This document shows positions 7,765-17,138 of a stretch of DNA of 64,000 nt, in pieces. Origin of the DNA: CAG-791 sp000431495 (lineage in GTDB: Bacteria; Bacillota; Clostridia; Lachnospirales; Lachnospiraceae). The stretch lies in NCBI GenBank assembly GCA_052117605.1, contig JBQKIT010000017.1; one strand, written 5' to 3'. The stretch's first letter is position 1. Every line of letters begins with the position of its first letter. The notes under the pieces were generated by a model. It ran no database searches. It saw only the letters and a program-made list of their open reading frames with translations, and was not told the origin of the DNA. Position numbers and translations under genes: made by a program.

Positions 7765-8506
7765 ACACGCGTGCAAACGAACCGGATTCGGAGATCGTCT
7801 GATTGCCGGAAAGAAGGTGACTGACATCTCCGAGCACCTGTGCACGGAACATGGCAATGCCCGGCTCTGCGTCCGGGATGCTTCCGGCCTGACGCTTTTC
7901 TGTATTCAGAATGCAAAGCGAGGTCGGTGCCAGGTAGATGGTCTGCTGCAGAACGACCGGAGAGATCCCGAGAAGATAGCCGACTGCTTCCAGATTGGCG
8001 CCGAGATGTGCGAAGAAAACGATGGTCGTATCATCATCGCCGCGCGTTTTCTCTTCATCGGCAAGATAATAGGAATCTTTACGATGATAGCCATATTCGG
8101 CAAGAATGTCGTCCAGACCGCTGCGGAGCGCGAGGACGGCTTTTTCATATTCCGAGGCGGATTGAAGAAGCGGATGCCGGTAGAACTCGTCCTTGTCGAA
8201 AAACTGCGGCTGCTCCGTCCAGTACTGCGGCATGAAATCCCAGGGAACCTGCCGTTTCCCAGTGGTCGGATCGATGATGGCATAAGAGAACTCACGCATC
8301 CAGTCCACGATTTCGGCGGTGCGTCCCATCTTGCGAAGGGAGGGCTCGGCTGTGAGCTTCGCGCGCTCCAAGGGAGAGGAATAAAAACGGTCCACCTTCC
8401 AGTGTGGGATGCGGTCAGAGAGCAGCTCGGCTTCCCGGAAGCCGCGGGGGGTCAGCGTGTTATGTTCGTAGTCCGGCTCTGCATGGCGGATGAAAATGAT
8501 GCGCAT
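7754..8506 (-). CDS. Histidine phosphatase family protein
   Basis: Phosphoglycerate-mutase-like phosphatase, 250 residues. The N-terminal MRIIFIRHAEPD carries the catalytic phospho-His (RHAEP variant of RHG), and VVFFAHLGANLEAVG near residue 175 supplies the second active-site His. The start is supported by AGGAGG 9 nt upstream on the minus strand. It is monocistronic, convergent with marR (11-nt tail overlap) and divergent from ruvA. The substrate cannot be inferred from context. Confidence 0.88.
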   Translation of the reverse strand: MRIIFIRHAEPDYEHNTLTPRGFREAELLSDRIPHWKVDRFYSSPLERAKLTAEPSLRKMGRTAEIVDWMREFSYAIIDPTTGKRQVPWDFMPQYWTEQPQFFDKDEFYRHPLLQSASEYEKAVLALRSGLDDILAEYGYHRKDSYYLADEEKTRGDDDTTIVFFAHLGANLEAVGYLLGISPVVLQQTIYLAPTSLCILNTEKRQAGSIPDAEPGIAMFRAQVLGDVSHLLSGNQTISESGSFARVFNQ

Positions 8507-8585
8507 TGAAAAATACCTCCTGATTCATAAATTACCATGAATGATCATATCATATCCTGACGATTCATGATAAACTGAAAGGCAT

Positions 8586-8599
8586 CGAACGTGGATTCG
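8586..8599 (+). promoter_or_regulatory. Probable LexA (SOS) box before ruvA
   Basis: CGAACGTGGATTCG keeps CGAAC and TTCG of the Firmicute LexA box CGAACRNRYGTTYG, with two central mismatches. It lies 72 nt before ruvA, and ruvAB is LexA-regulated in Bacillus subtilis. TAAACT at 8571-8576 may be the -10, but I see no good -35. Confidence 0.55.
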
Positions 8600-8670
8600 A
8601 ACATCGATTGGAACAGGAAATCGAACATAAATCCAGATATGAATGCGGGAAGAAGAGGTTTGGATTAAGC

Positions 8671-9300
8671 ATGATTGCTTCTCTTACAGGAACGGTGGAG
8701 AGCTGCTCGGAGACCGGAGTGGTTCTTTGCGTAAACGGAATCGGTTTTGAAGTCAACATGAGCGCGGAGGGAATCCGCGAGCTGGCATCCTGCAGCAGTG
8801 ATGAGCTGGTGCATGTCCACACCTATATGAGTTTTGGCAGAGAGGGAGATGCCACTTTATTCGGCTTTCTGACGGCAGATGAGCTTTCGCTGTTTAAGAA
8901 GCTGATTACGGTCAGCGGCATCGGACCCAAGGGGGCGCTGGCACTTTTGTCCTCCATGAGCGTGGATGATCTGATATTTGCCATTTTGTCCGGAGATGCG
9001 AAGAGCATTTCGCGCGCACCTGGTATCGGGAAGAAGACGGCGGAGCGGGTGGTTCTGGATCTGCGGGACAAGCTGGAACTTAATGCAGGCACTCCGGAGC
9101 CCGGCATTTCCGCAGAATCCGGTGCAGGCAGCATGAAGGCGGTATCCGGCGCGGCAGAGGAAGCGGCAGAAGCACTGACAGCGCTTGGCTATGCAAGAAG
9201 CGAGGCTATGAAGGCGGTGCACCAGGCAGGAGGCGAGGAAGGGATGGATTCTTCTGATGTGCAGGCCCTGCTCAGCGGTGCACTGCGGTATCTGGGATAA
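8671..9300 (+). CDS. ruvA: Holliday junction helicase subunit RuvA
   Basis: Tetrameric junction-binding protein that loads RuvB for branch migration, 209 residues. It begins with the canonical MIASLTG; the OB fold occupies about 1-64. Paired helix-hairpin-helix motifs (ITVSGIGPKGALALL and ISRAPGIGKKTAERVV) lie at about 72-125, and a C-terminal RuvB-binding helical domain follows a linker. The ATG at 8671 is chosen by homology and AGAAGAGG upstream; the longer frame from 8608 is unlikely. It is followed by a small gene and then ruvB. Confidence 0.95.
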   Translation: MIASLTGTVESCSETGVVLCVNGIGFEVNMSAEGIRELASCSSDELVHVHTYMSFGREGDATLFGFLTADELSLFKKLITVSGIGPKGALALLSSMSVDDLIFAILSGDAKSISRAPGIGKKTAERVVLDLRDKLELNAGTPEPGISAESGAGSMKAVSGAAEEAAEALTALGYARSEAMKAVHQAGGEEGMDSSDVQALLSGALRYLG

Positions 9301-9353
9301 CCGATATCAGACAGGTTCCGGCAGACAACGGGAACCGGGAAAGGATGGAGTAT

Positions 9354-9587
9354 ATGAAAAGTTATCTGATTAAGGATACAACCTTTGAGGAACGGCTCGA
9401 GATTGTCCGCGCCTTTGAAGAGACCGGGAGCTGTGAGAACACCGGAATGGACCTGACGGAGTTTTATTCGGATTATATCAGCGGCAGACGTGAAATTGCC
9501 GAGATCAATGCCTCCTTTCACACCGGATATGTGGTAGAGGTTCCGGAAAGCGAGGATCAGGGCTGCGGGATGGGATACCGGAGATGA
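9354..9587 (+). CDS. Small conserved-looking protein between ruvA and ruvB
   Basis: A 77-residue acidic protein with a good ribosome binding site (AAGGATGGAG) before the ATG at 9354; an ATG at 9345 would overlap that site. It starts MKSYLIKDTT and ends with a Cys/Gly-rich QGCGMGYRR tail; a second Cys lies in GSCENTG. No signal peptide or membrane segment is visible. Its position inside ruvAB, 53 nt after ruvA and 68 nt before ruvB, suggests cotranscription and perhaps SOS induction. I do not recognise a function. Confidence 0.7.
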   Translation: MKSYLIKDTTFEERLEIVRAFEETGSCENTGMDLTEFYSDYISGRREIAEINASFHTGYVVEVPESEDQGCGMGYRR

Positions 9588-9655
9588 TCCGGATTTCGGA
9601 CAGGGTTTGCCTGCTTTGAAGACAGGCAGACGGAATCAGGGAAGGCAGAGTATCT

Positions 9656-10666
9656 TTGGAAAAGAGAATGATTGAAACCAGCTTCACGAAGGAGGACGAG
9701 AAGATTGAAGGCTCCTTACGTCCGCAGAAGCTGAAGGACTATATCGGACAGACGAAAATTAAAGACAGCGTGAGCGTTTCCATTGAAGCGGCGAAGCAAA
9801 GACAGGAGCCTTTGGATCATATCCTGTTTTACGGGCCTCCCGGACTTGGGAAAACTACGCTGGCCCAGATTCTTGCAAACGAGATGGGCGTACATATTAA
9901 GATTACCAGCGGACCTGCCATTGAGAAGCCGGGAGAGATGGCGGCCATTCTGAACGGGCTGAAGGCAGGCGATATTCTTTTTGTGGACGAGATTCACCGC
10001 CTGAACAAGCAGGTGGAAGAGGTGCTGTATCCTGCAATGGAGGACTTTGCCATCGATATCATGATCGGCAAAGGGTCGGCTGCGAAGTCCATTCGGCTGG
10101 AGCTTCCGAGGTTTACACTGGTGGGGGCAACGACAAGAGCGGGACTTTTGTCGGCGCCGCTTCGCGACCGTTTTGGCATGATTCAGCGGCTTGAATTCTA
10201 TCAGGTGGATGAACTGAAGCAGATCATTTTGAATTCTGCGAAAAAGCTTGGAGTATCGGTGGAGGAAAACGGAGCCATCGAGATGGCGAAGCGATCCCGC
10301 GGAACCCCCCGCCTTGCCAACCGGATTCTGAAGCGCGTGCGGGATTATGCACAGGTTCGCTTTGACGGTGTGGTAACGGAGGAGGTCGCAAAGACGGCAC
10401 TGGATCTGATGGATGTCGATAAAATGGGTCTGGACCGGAGTGACCGGAGAATTCTTCTTACTCTGATTCAGAATTTCGGAGGAGGACCGGCGGGGCTCGA
10501 TACCCTCGCGGCGGCAATCGGTGAAGATGCAGGAACCATTGAGGATGTGGTAGAGCCTTATCTTTTACAGAACGGACTTCTGAATCGGACTCCGCGCGGG
10601 CGTGTCGCAACAAGAGCTGCCTATGAGCACCTGGGTCTCTCCTTTCCGGAAATCGAAGAAGAATGA
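9656..10666 (+). CDS. ruvB: Holliday junction helicase subunit RuvB
   Basis: Hexameric AAA+ motor of branch migration, 336 residues. Walker A is GPPGLGKT (60-67), Walker B VDEIH (from V110), sensor-1/arginine-finger region GATTRAGLLSAPLRDRFG (about 158-175), and a C-terminal winged helix carries the family ending around LGLSFPEIEEE. The start is probably the TTG at 9656, with AAGGCAGAG upstream; an ATG four codons later (9668) is the alternative. It follows ruvA and the small gene. Confidence 0.95.
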   Translation: MEKRMIETSFTKEDEKIEGSLRPQKLKDYIGQTKIKDSVSVSIEAAKQRQEPLDHILFYGPPGLGKTTLAQILANEMGVHIKITSGPAIEKPGEMAAILNGLKAGDILFVDEIHRLNKQVEEVLYPAMEDFAIDIMIGKGSAAKSIRLELPRFTLVGATTRAGLLSAPLRDRFGMIQRLEFYQVDELKQIILNSAKKLGVSVEENGAIEMAKRSRGTPRLANRILKRVRDYAQVRFDGVVTEEVAKTALDLMDVDKMGLDRSDRRILLTLIQNFGGGPAGLDTLAAAIGEDAGTIEDVVEPYLLQNGLLNRTPRGRVATRAAYEHLGLSFPEIEEE

Positions 10667-10675
10667 GCCGGATAC

Positions 10676-10704
10676 TGGACAATTGAAAGGAAGTTCAGTA
10701 CAAT
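10676..10704 (+). promoter_or_regulatory. Promoter before zapA
   Basis: TGGACA (10676-10681), 17 nt, TACAAT (10699-10704), directly after the ruvB stop. Confidence 0.6.
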
Positions 10705-10750
10705 AATTCGGAATATAGCCGCATGGAAACTGCGGTAAGGGGAGGCAATT

Positions 10751-11173
10751 ATGGCTGCAAAGACAGATGCGGAAGTAATTATTGATGGAAAGGTCTATAC
10801 ACTTTCCGGCTACGAGAGTGAAGAATATTTACAGAAGATTGCATCGTACCTGAACGGGAAGATTGCAGAATTTCGCAAGAATGAAAGCTATGGCAAGCTG
10901 AACCCTGATTTTAAGAATATTCTGATGCAGATTAACCTTGCGGATGATTATTTCCGTGCGAAGAGAGAAATGGAAGATCTCAAGGCGGACGGGTCTTCGC
11001 GGGAGAAGGATCTGTATGATCTGAAGCATGAACTGATTGCCACGCAGATGAAGCTCGAAACCACCGAGAAGAATCTGAAGGAGGTTCGTGCGGAGAATGA
11101 CGAGAATGCCAAAAAGATCATTCGGCTCGAGACCGAGCTGAAGACCAGGCAGGAGCGCTCCGGCAAGAACTGA
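10751..11173 (+). CDS. zapA: Cell division protein ZapA
   Basis: FtsZ-ring stabilising protein of 140 residues. The N-terminal globular ZapA domain (about 6-75: VIIDGKVYTLSGYESEEYLQKIA) is followed by a long charged coiled coil (about 75-138), longer than in Bacillus ZapA (about 85 residues). The ribosome binding site GGGGAGG lies 6 nt before the ATG. It has its own promoter and terminator. Confidence 0.88.
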   Translation: MAAKTDAEVIIDGKVYTLSGYESEEYLQKIASYLNGKIAEFRKNESYGKLNPDFKNILMQINLADDYFRAKREMEDLKADGSSREKDLYDLKHELIATQMKLETTEKNLKEVRAENDENAKKIIRLETELKTRQERSGKN

Positions 11174-11192
11174 AAGATGAATTTTTGAAAAG

Positions 11193-11225
11193 AAAAGCGT
11201 CGGGATACAAATCCGACGCTTTTTC
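11193..11225 (+). terminator. Rho-independent terminator after zapA
   Basis: AAAAGCGTCGG pairs with CCGACGCTTTT around a 9-nt loop and ends in T-rich sequence. Confidence 0.85.
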
Positions 11226-11246
11226 CATGAAAGAAAGGATCCGGTT

Positions 11247-13589
11247 TTGAGGCAGAATTCAATGCGGTCTTGGAAAAACAAAGCAAAGAGAGTGGAGCTT
11301 CTTGCTCCGGCGGGCGGGATGGAGGCCTTCCGGGGAGCGCTGAATGCCGGAGCGGATGCCGTGTATCTTGCAGGACAGCAGTTCGGCGCCCGCGCTTATG
11401 CAGGAAATTTCACGGAGGAGGAGCTGGAGGAGGTGCTTGAAAAAGCTCATCTTTTCAGCGTCCGGATCTATCTTACCGTGAATACACTGACGCGTGAGAA
11501 GGAGCTTTCCGAGCTGACCTCCTTTGTGCAGCGTCTGGCAGAAAAGGGACTTGACGGCGTGATTGTCCAGGATCTTGGAGTGGCGGCTGCCATCCGACGG
11601 AGCTGTCCCGGTGTGGAGCTGCATGCCAGCACGCAGATGTCGGTGACAGGAAGAGAAGCCGTGCGTTTTCTGAAACGGCAGGGCTTTGTGCGCGTGGTTC
11701 CGGCAAGAGAGCTCTCGCTGGAGGAAATCCGTCTTCTGAAGCAGGAAGAAATTGAGGTGGAGAGCTTTATTCACGGAGCAATGTGCTACTCCTATTCCGG
11801 GAGATGTCTGATGTCCAGCTTTCTTGGCGGAAGGAGCGGAAACCGTGGGCGCTGCGCCGGGACCTGCAGGCTGCCCTATGAGATTCTGGAGGAACAGGGG
11901 CTTCCCGCCGGAAGAGACGGTGTCTGCTATCCCATTTCCATGAAGGATATGTGTGTCCTTTCGATTCTTCCGGAGCTGATTGACTGCGGAATTGATTCCT
12001 TTAAGATCGAAGGACGCATGAAAAAGCCGGAATACGTCGCCGGAACGGTGGCGATTTACCGGAAGTACATCGACCGCTTTTATGAATGGGACAGCAAGGG
12101 GCGTCCCGGGAGCTGGGCGGTGGATGAAACGGACCGGAAGATGCTGGAGAACCTGTACATTCGTTCCGACCTGTGCACCGGCTATTATCATGAGCAGAAC
12201 GGACGCAATATGGTGACCATTCATGAGCCGGGCTACCGCGGGGCGGATCCCTCTCTTCTGGAACAGATCCGGAAGAAGTATCTGGAGGAAGACCGGAAGC
12301 AGAGCATTACGGGAACCGCCTGTGTTTTTTCCGGGGAGCCTGTTCGAATGAGTGTTTCCCTGGGGGACACGGTTTATGAGGCGGATGGTGCTGTGGCAGA
12401 GGCTGCCAGAAACCGCGCACTGTCCGAGGAGGACATCCGCGGAAAGCTGGGAAAGGCAGGAGACACCCCCTTCCGGTTTGAGGAGCTGACGGTTTATACG
12501 GATGGGAAATCCTTTCTTCCGGTTTCTGCGCTCGGAGAATTGCGAAGAAAGGCACTGGACGGTCTGAAGAAAATGCTGCTTCCGGATGTTTCGGCCGGGG
12601 TGGCTCCTTTGAAGGAGCCTGTGGCGGCTCCGGAAGAAATCCGGCTTCCTTCTTCGTTTCTGATGGTAAGAGATGCTGAACAGGCGGAAGCAGTGCTTCG
12701 TTTTCTGGAGGAAACCGGCCGGGATGGGCGGGCGTCTTTTTCTGACAAAGGAGTACCTGTGGCACTTGTCCTTGACGGCATGCTTCTGGATTTCGGAGCA
12801 GAAGGAGAACGTCAAAGAGAACGTATTTTCCGGGAATCGGAAGGGCTGAAACTTCCGGTATATGCGGCACTTCCTTATGTATTCCGGGAAAAGGACCGGA
12901 CGTGGCTTATCCGTTTTCTTGACGAAAACCGGGAAAATATTTACGGATTTGTTACAAGAAATCTCGAAGAGGTGGAATTTCTTTGCGAGAAAGAGTATGA
13001 TAAAACGGTTCTTGCAGACAGCACTTTGTATATCTGGAACCATGAGAGCGAGAGGATACTTCGAAGCTTTTGCCAGGGAATGGTGCTTCCGCAGGAGCTG
13101 GACCGGCGTGAACTGGAAGAGACCTTTGGAAAGAGTTCTTCGGATAAGATTTTGATGGTATACGGCCGGGTACCGCTTATGGTGACGGCAAACTGTGTCC
13201 GCAAGACGGAAGGAAAATGCAGAAGAACGGAAGGAAAGAACCGGAAAACCCAGTCCGGAAGCGGCTTCTGGTATCTGCAGGATCGCACGGGGGCAGAATT
13301 TCCCGTGGAGGCGCAGTGCTCCCACTGCCAGAATATTATTTACAACAGCGTGCCGACTTCGCTGCATCGTTTTGCAGAGGATCCGCTTCTTAAGAAGTGC
13401 GGCGCGGTAATGATGAGCTTTACAACTGAGAATGGAAAAGCGGTGCAGGAAGTCCTGATGCATTTTGCAAAATCAGGGATTCTGCGCGCGATGATGCCGG
13501 AAGCTGCCTGTGAGAATCGGACAGAAGAGGGAAAGCTTTTTTCGGATTCCGGCTACACAAACGGTCACTACAGGAAGGGTGCAATTTAA
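11247..13589 (+). CDS. Peptidase U32 family protein (RlhA/YhbU-like, long form)
   Basis: A 780-residue U32-family protein. The family opens with VELLAPAGGMEAFRGALNAG; the U32 signature is ESFIHGAMCYSYSGRC (about 170-185), with the Cys cluster continuing in GNRGRCAGTC. A later QCSHCQNI near residue 690 is typical of the long Clostridia form with DUF3656-like middle segments. Members include collagenase-like proteases and RlhA, which hydroxylates 23S rRNA C2501; RNA hydroxylation is the better-supported role for related proteins. The start is uncertain: TTG 11247 has AAAGGAT upstream, while ATG 11262 has GAGG. It ends 6 nt before the RodA-like gene. Confidence 0.85.
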   Translation: MRQNSMRSWKNKAKRVELLAPAGGMEAFRGALNAGADAVYLAGQQFGARAYAGNFTEEELEEVLEKAHLFSVRIYLTVNTLTREKELSELTSFVQRLAEKGLDGVIVQDLGVAAAIRRSCPGVELHASTQMSVTGREAVRFLKRQGFVRVVPARELSLEEIRLLKQEEIEVESFIHGAMCYSYSGRCLMSSFLGGRSGNRGRCAGTCRLPYEILEEQGLPAGRDGVCYPISMKDMCVLSILPELIDCGIDSFKIEGRMKKPEYVAGTVAIYRKYIDRFYEWDSKGRPGSWAVDETDRKMLENLYIRSDLCTGYYHEQNGRNMVTIHEPGYRGADPSLLEQIRKKYLEEDRKQSITGTACVFSGEPVRMSVSLGDTVYEADGAVAEAARNRALSEEDIRGKLGKAGDTPFRFEELTVYTDGKSFLPVSALGELRRKALDGLKKMLLPDVSAGVAPLKEPVAAPEEIRLPSSFLMVRDAEQAEAVLRFLEETGRDGRASFSDKGVPVALVLDGMLLDFGAEGERQRERIFRESEGLKLPVYAALPYVFREKDRTWLIRFLDENRENIYGFVTRNLEEVEFLCEKEYDKTVLADSTLYIWNHESERILRSFCQGMVLPQELDRRELEETFGKSSSDKILMVYGRVPLMVTANCVRKTEGKCRRTEGKNRKTQSGSGFWYLQDRTGAEFPVEAQCSHCQNIIYNSVPTSLHRFAEDPLLKKCGAVMMSFTTENGKAVQEVLMHFAKSGILRAMMPEAACENRTEEGKLFSDSGYTNGHYRKGAI

Positions 13590-13595
13590 TTCTAC

Positions 13596-15107
13596 ATGCG
13601 GACTTATATCCTGGCTTTAACCAAATACGGCATCGTCGCCGTTATCCTTGCATATACGATTCTTTCCTTTTACCTGCTGCTGCAGAAGGATCCGAAGAAG
13701 ATTCGTTTTCTTACTCTGCTTGAGAACGGATTGATTCTTCTGTTTCAGCTGGTCAGCTATTTTACCTTGTATGTGGCACTCGGCGAGAGCCGGTATATGC
13801 TGTTTGCGCTTCTGGTGATGGGAGCCTTCTTTGCCATCTTCCTCCTGTACCAGACGCTTTACTACCATGCCAATATGCTCTTGTTCAATAACATGTGTCT
13901 GCTGTTGTCGGTCGGGCTTGTCGTTCAGTCCCGGCTTTCCTTTGACAATGCGGTGCATCAGATGATGATTGCCTCGATGGGCCTTGTGATCACCTTTGTG
14001 GTCCCGCTTTTTCGCAGAAAATTCTACCTTCTGAAGACGCCGCGCTATGGGTATGCCATTGCTGGTATTCTGATTCTTGCCGTCGTTATGCTGCTTGGTG
14101 CAACCACACTCGGTGCAAACATTACCTATACCATTGCGGGCGTGACCTTCCAGCCGTCGGAATTTGTAAAAATCATTTATATTCTGTTTCTTGCCAGTAC
14201 GCTGAGGGACGTCCGGGATTTCCGGGATTTCCTGTTTGTTGCGGTGTTTGCAGCTGCACATGTACTGGTTCTTGTGGGGTCCAAGGACTTGGGCTCTGCT
14301 CTGATTTTCTTTGTCGTATTCCTTTTTATGGCTTTTCTTGCAACCGGGGAGTGGATTGTCCTTGCGGGCGGCTTCGGAATGGGCTTTGCGGGTGCGTTCG
14401 CATGCTATTTTCTGTTTGCTCATATCCGTCAGCGTGTACAGGCGTTTGTGGACCCGTGGAGCCTGATTGATTCCATTGGCTATCAGATTACGCAGTCGCT
14501 GTTTGCCATTGGAGCAGGAGGATTCTGGGGTGTCGGCCTTGGGCAGGGGAAGCCCTCTGATGTTCCGTTTGTTGAGTCGGATTTTGTCTTTGCCGCGGTT
14601 TGCGAAGAGCTTGGACAGATTGTCGGAGTCTGTATAATCCTGGTGGGCATCAGCTGTTTTCTTGTCATGCTGGGGCTTGCAGCCGGCTTTGCGGACCGTT
14701 TTTACCGTCTGATGGCATACGGTGCAGCCATCTGCTATGTATTTCAGATGTTTCTGACACTGGGCGGACAGACGAAGTTCATTCCGCTGACCGGCGTCAC
14801 GCTGCCGTTTATCAGCTACGGCGGGAGCTCGATTCTGTCAACACTGATTATTTTCACACTCGTGGAGGTGATGTGTATTCTGCGCGGAGAGAAGATCGAG
14901 GAGGTTCAGAGGAGACGCATGCGTCTGAAGCAGAGGGATGCTGCGTATCGGAGACGTTACAGTCAGGGAGAGTACCGGCAGGTCAGGGGAGAGTACCGAC
15001 AGGTTCGCCAGACCGGCTATGTGAGTTCGTCAGAGAGAAGACCGGTGAGCCGTTCCGCGGGAAATGTGTACCGTGCGCCTGCCGACGAGGAGTATTACGA
15101 TGACTGA
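13596..15107 (+). CDS. FtsW/RodA/SpoVE-family peptidoglycan polymerase
   Basis: SEDS-family glycosyltransferase of 503 residues that polymerises lipid II outside the membrane. There are about 10-12 hydrophobic segments. FQPSEFVKI near residue 188 and the C-terminal PLTGVTLPFISYGGSS (about 405-420) are the SEDS signatures. The cytoplasmic tail after about residue 430 is Arg/Tyr/Gln-rich with a YRQVRGEYRQVRQ repeat. The ATG is 17 nt after AGGAAGG, so it may be translationally coupled to the U32 gene. It overlaps the next gene (class B PBP) by 8 nt, the usual SEDS-bPBP pair. A RodA role is likelier than FtsW, because there is no division cluster. Confidence 0.9.
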   Translation: MRTYILALTKYGIVAVILAYTILSFYLLLQKDPKKIRFLTLLENGLILLFQLVSYFTLYVALGESRYMLFALLVMGAFFAIFLLYQTLYYHANMLLFNNMCLLLSVGLVVQSRLSFDNAVHQMMIASMGLVITFVVPLFRRKFYLLKTPRYGYAIAGILILAVVMLLGATTLGANITYTIAGVTFQPSEFVKIIYILFLASTLRDVRDFRDFLFVAVFAAAHVLVLVGSKDLGSALIFFVVFLFMAFLATGEWIVLAGGFGMGFAGAFACYFLFAHIRQRVQAFVDPWSLIDSIGYQITQSLFAIGAGGFWGVGLGQGKPSDVPFVESDFVFAAVCEELGQIVGVCIILVGISCFLVMLGLAAGFADRFYRLMAYGAAICYVFQMFLTLGGQTKFIPLTGVTLPFISYGGSSILSTLIIFTLVEVMCILRGEKIEEVQRRRMRLKQRDAAYRRRYSQGEYRQVRGEYRQVRQTGYVSSSERRPVSRSAGNVYRAPADEEYYDD

Positions 15108-17118
15108 TCACAGAAGAGCACAACAGAAAAAGGCGGCACTTTTGAGAGAAAAGGCCAAGGTTCGGAAGCAGGTTTTTGTGACGGGCGCTCTGGTCTGCTC
15201 TTTGTTTGCGGCGATGACGGTCTATTTTCTGATCTATACGAACAAGAATTCCCAAAAGCTCTTTGAGAACGATTACAATAAGAGAGAAGAAGCGCTGCTT
15301 GAGAAGAATGTCCGCGGAAAGATCTATGCTGCCAGCGGAGAGGTCCTTGCGGAGACCATTCAGGATCAGGACGGAAACGATGTCCGTTCTTATCCTTACA
15401 AAAACCTGTTTTCCCATATCGTCGGCTACACCTATAAGGGCGGAAGCGGTGTGGAGCAGCTTCAGAATTACAATCTGATGCATTCGGATATTTCTCTGTC
15501 GGATAAGGCATCTTATGATGCGGCGGGCGAAAGATATCCCGCAGATGATGTCTATACAACGCTGGATCTTGCGCTTCAGCAGGCTGCCTCCGACGCACTT
15601 GGCGACAATCGCGGTGCAGTCATTGTGACGGAGGTGAATACCGGAAATATCCTTTGTATGGTGTCTAAGCCGGATTTTGACCCGAATGATATTGAAGCGG
15701 AGTGGGAACAGCTTGGCGCGGATACAGATTCCGGTACGCTGGTGAATCGTGTGACACAGGGACTGTATCCACCTGGTTCTACGTTTAAGATTTTCGATGC
15801 GGTTGAGCTGATGGACGAGGATATGGCGGCAGCCAACGCGTTCAGCTACAACTGCATCGGATACGACAATAATTTCACTCTGGAAGACGGACAGCCGATT
15901 CATTGCTACCACTGGACGGCACATGGTACTGTCAGTCTTGAAAAGGCTTTTGCAAAATCCTGTAACTGCGCATTTGTCAATATCGGAAACAGTCTGAACC
16001 GGGATTCCTTCTGCACGCTTTTGAACAACATGATGTTCGGAGAAGCGCTTCCGTACGATCTTCCGAGCGGAACAAGTTCCTACACGCTGACAGCGGATAC
16101 GACGAAGGAAGATGTGACCCAGCTTTCCATTGGTCAGGGATCCACGCTGATGACGCCGATGCACCTGAATATGATTACGGCCGCCATTGCAAACGGAGGC
16201 ACCGTACATAAGGATCAGATCATTGCCTCGGTAAAGACCGGGACAGGCTCCACTTTGTCAGAGACAAAGCCGGAGGACTACCGGACCGTGATGACGTCAG
16301 AGGTCGCTGCCAAGATGCGGGAAATGATGCGTGATGTCAGTGCGGAGGGCACGGCGACCAAGCTGAGCAGCCGTCCGTACAATCCCTGCGGAAAGACGGG
16401 CTCGGCGGAGATTGTCACCGGCGAGAGCACCTCTCACGCGTGGTTTACCGGCTTTGCACCGGAAGAGAATCCGGAGATTGCAATTACGGTCATCGTGGAG
16501 GGTGCGGGCACCGGCGGTGTATCTGCCGTACCTGTGGTAAGAAGTGTTCTGGATGAGTATTTCGGTTATACACCGGCCGAGGGCGAGGATGACGATGCCA
16601 ATTACATTATGGTTGGCGTAGACGGAACCCAGACGGTGTCGGATCCTTCGGAATCCACCGGAACCACCGTGACGCTGAATATGGACACCAACGGAGACGG
16701 CATCATGGATGCCATCGATACGAACGGAGACGGAATTCCGGATGCCTATGATCTTGATGGAGACGGAATTCCGGAATCTACGACCAATACCCCGAAGCCT
16801 TCTTCCACTGTGCCTGCAGGAAATGAGGGAGCGACTGCGGGGACGACAGGCACAGTGGCAGGAACGGAAGGAAATCCTGCAGGTAATACCGATACTGCCA
16901 ATTCTCCGGCAGGTACAGATCCCGGTAACGGCGGCGTGACGACGGATCCGAATGCAGGAGCCGGAGCGGGGGCGGATAACACCGGAACCGGGACCTATGC
17001 TCCGGACACCACGGGAGGACAGACGCAGGATCCTGCTGCAGTCGGTACCGCCAATGCTCCGGCAGATCCGGGCACCGGACAGGAAGGTAACCAGGCTGGG
17101 CAGCCAGCCGGCGCTTAG
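15100..17118 (+). CDS. Class B penicillin-binding protein with calcium-repeat tail
   Basis: Transpeptidase of 672 residues, resembling PbpA of PbpA-RodA pairs. A short cytoplasmic arm and TM segment (about 26-46) precede a small pedestal domain. The transpeptidase domain has S227-T-F-K230, S287-C-N289 and K432-T-G434. After it, residues 529-561 carry three DxNxDGxxD/DxDxDGxxE repeats, like thrombospondin type-3 or dockerin calcium loops. About 110 residues of Gly/Thr/Pro/Ala-rich low-complexity sequence then run to the C-terminus. That tail is unusual for a PBP. The ATG at 15100 lies inside the end of the SEDS gene and has GAGGAG upstream. It acts outside the membrane in cell-wall elongation. 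Confidence 0.9.
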   Translation: MTDHRRAQQKKAALLREKAKVRKQVFVTGALVCSLFAAMTVYFLIYTNKNSQKLFENDYNKREEALLEKNVRGKIYAASGEVLAETIQDQDGNDVRSYPYKNLFSHIVGYTYKGGSGVEQLQNYNLMHSDISLSDKASYDAAGERYPADDVYTTLDLALQQAASDALGDNRGAVIVTEVNTGNILCMVSKPDFDPNDIEAEWEQLGADTDSGTLVNRVTQGLYPPGSTFKIFDAVELMDEDMAAANAFSYNCIGYDNNFTLEDGQPIHCYHWTAHGTVSLEKAFAKSCNCAFVNIGNSLNRDSFCTLLNNMMFGEALPYDLPSGTSSYTLTADTTKEDVTQLSIGQGSTLMTPMHLNMITAAIANGGTVHKDQIIASVKTGTGSTLSETKPEDYRTVMTSEVAAKMREMMRDVSAEGTATKLSSRPYNPCGKTGSAEIVTGESTSHAWFTGFAPEENPEIAITVIVEGAGTGGVSAVPVVRSVLDEYFGYTPAEGEDDDANYIMVGVDGTQTVSDPSESTGTTVTLNMDTNGDGIMDAIDTNGDGIPDAYDLDGDGIPESTTNTPKPSSTVPAGNEGATAGTTGTVAGTEGNPAGNTDTANSPAGTDPGNGGVTTDPNAGAGAGADNTGTGTYAPDTTGGQTQDPAAVGTANAPADPGTGQEGNQAGQPAGA

Positions 17119-17138
17119 CAGAAAACGGCAGGGATACG

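Noticed and set aside
8671..8820. Start of ruvA at 8608
   Set aside because: The longer frame overlaps the SOS-box region, lacks the family start MIASLTG and has no ribosome binding site.
11259..13463. 734-residue minus-strand frame opposite the U32 gene
   Set aside because: Long only because of the codon usage of the plus-strand gene; no domain and no start signal. The plus strand encodes a clear U32 protein.
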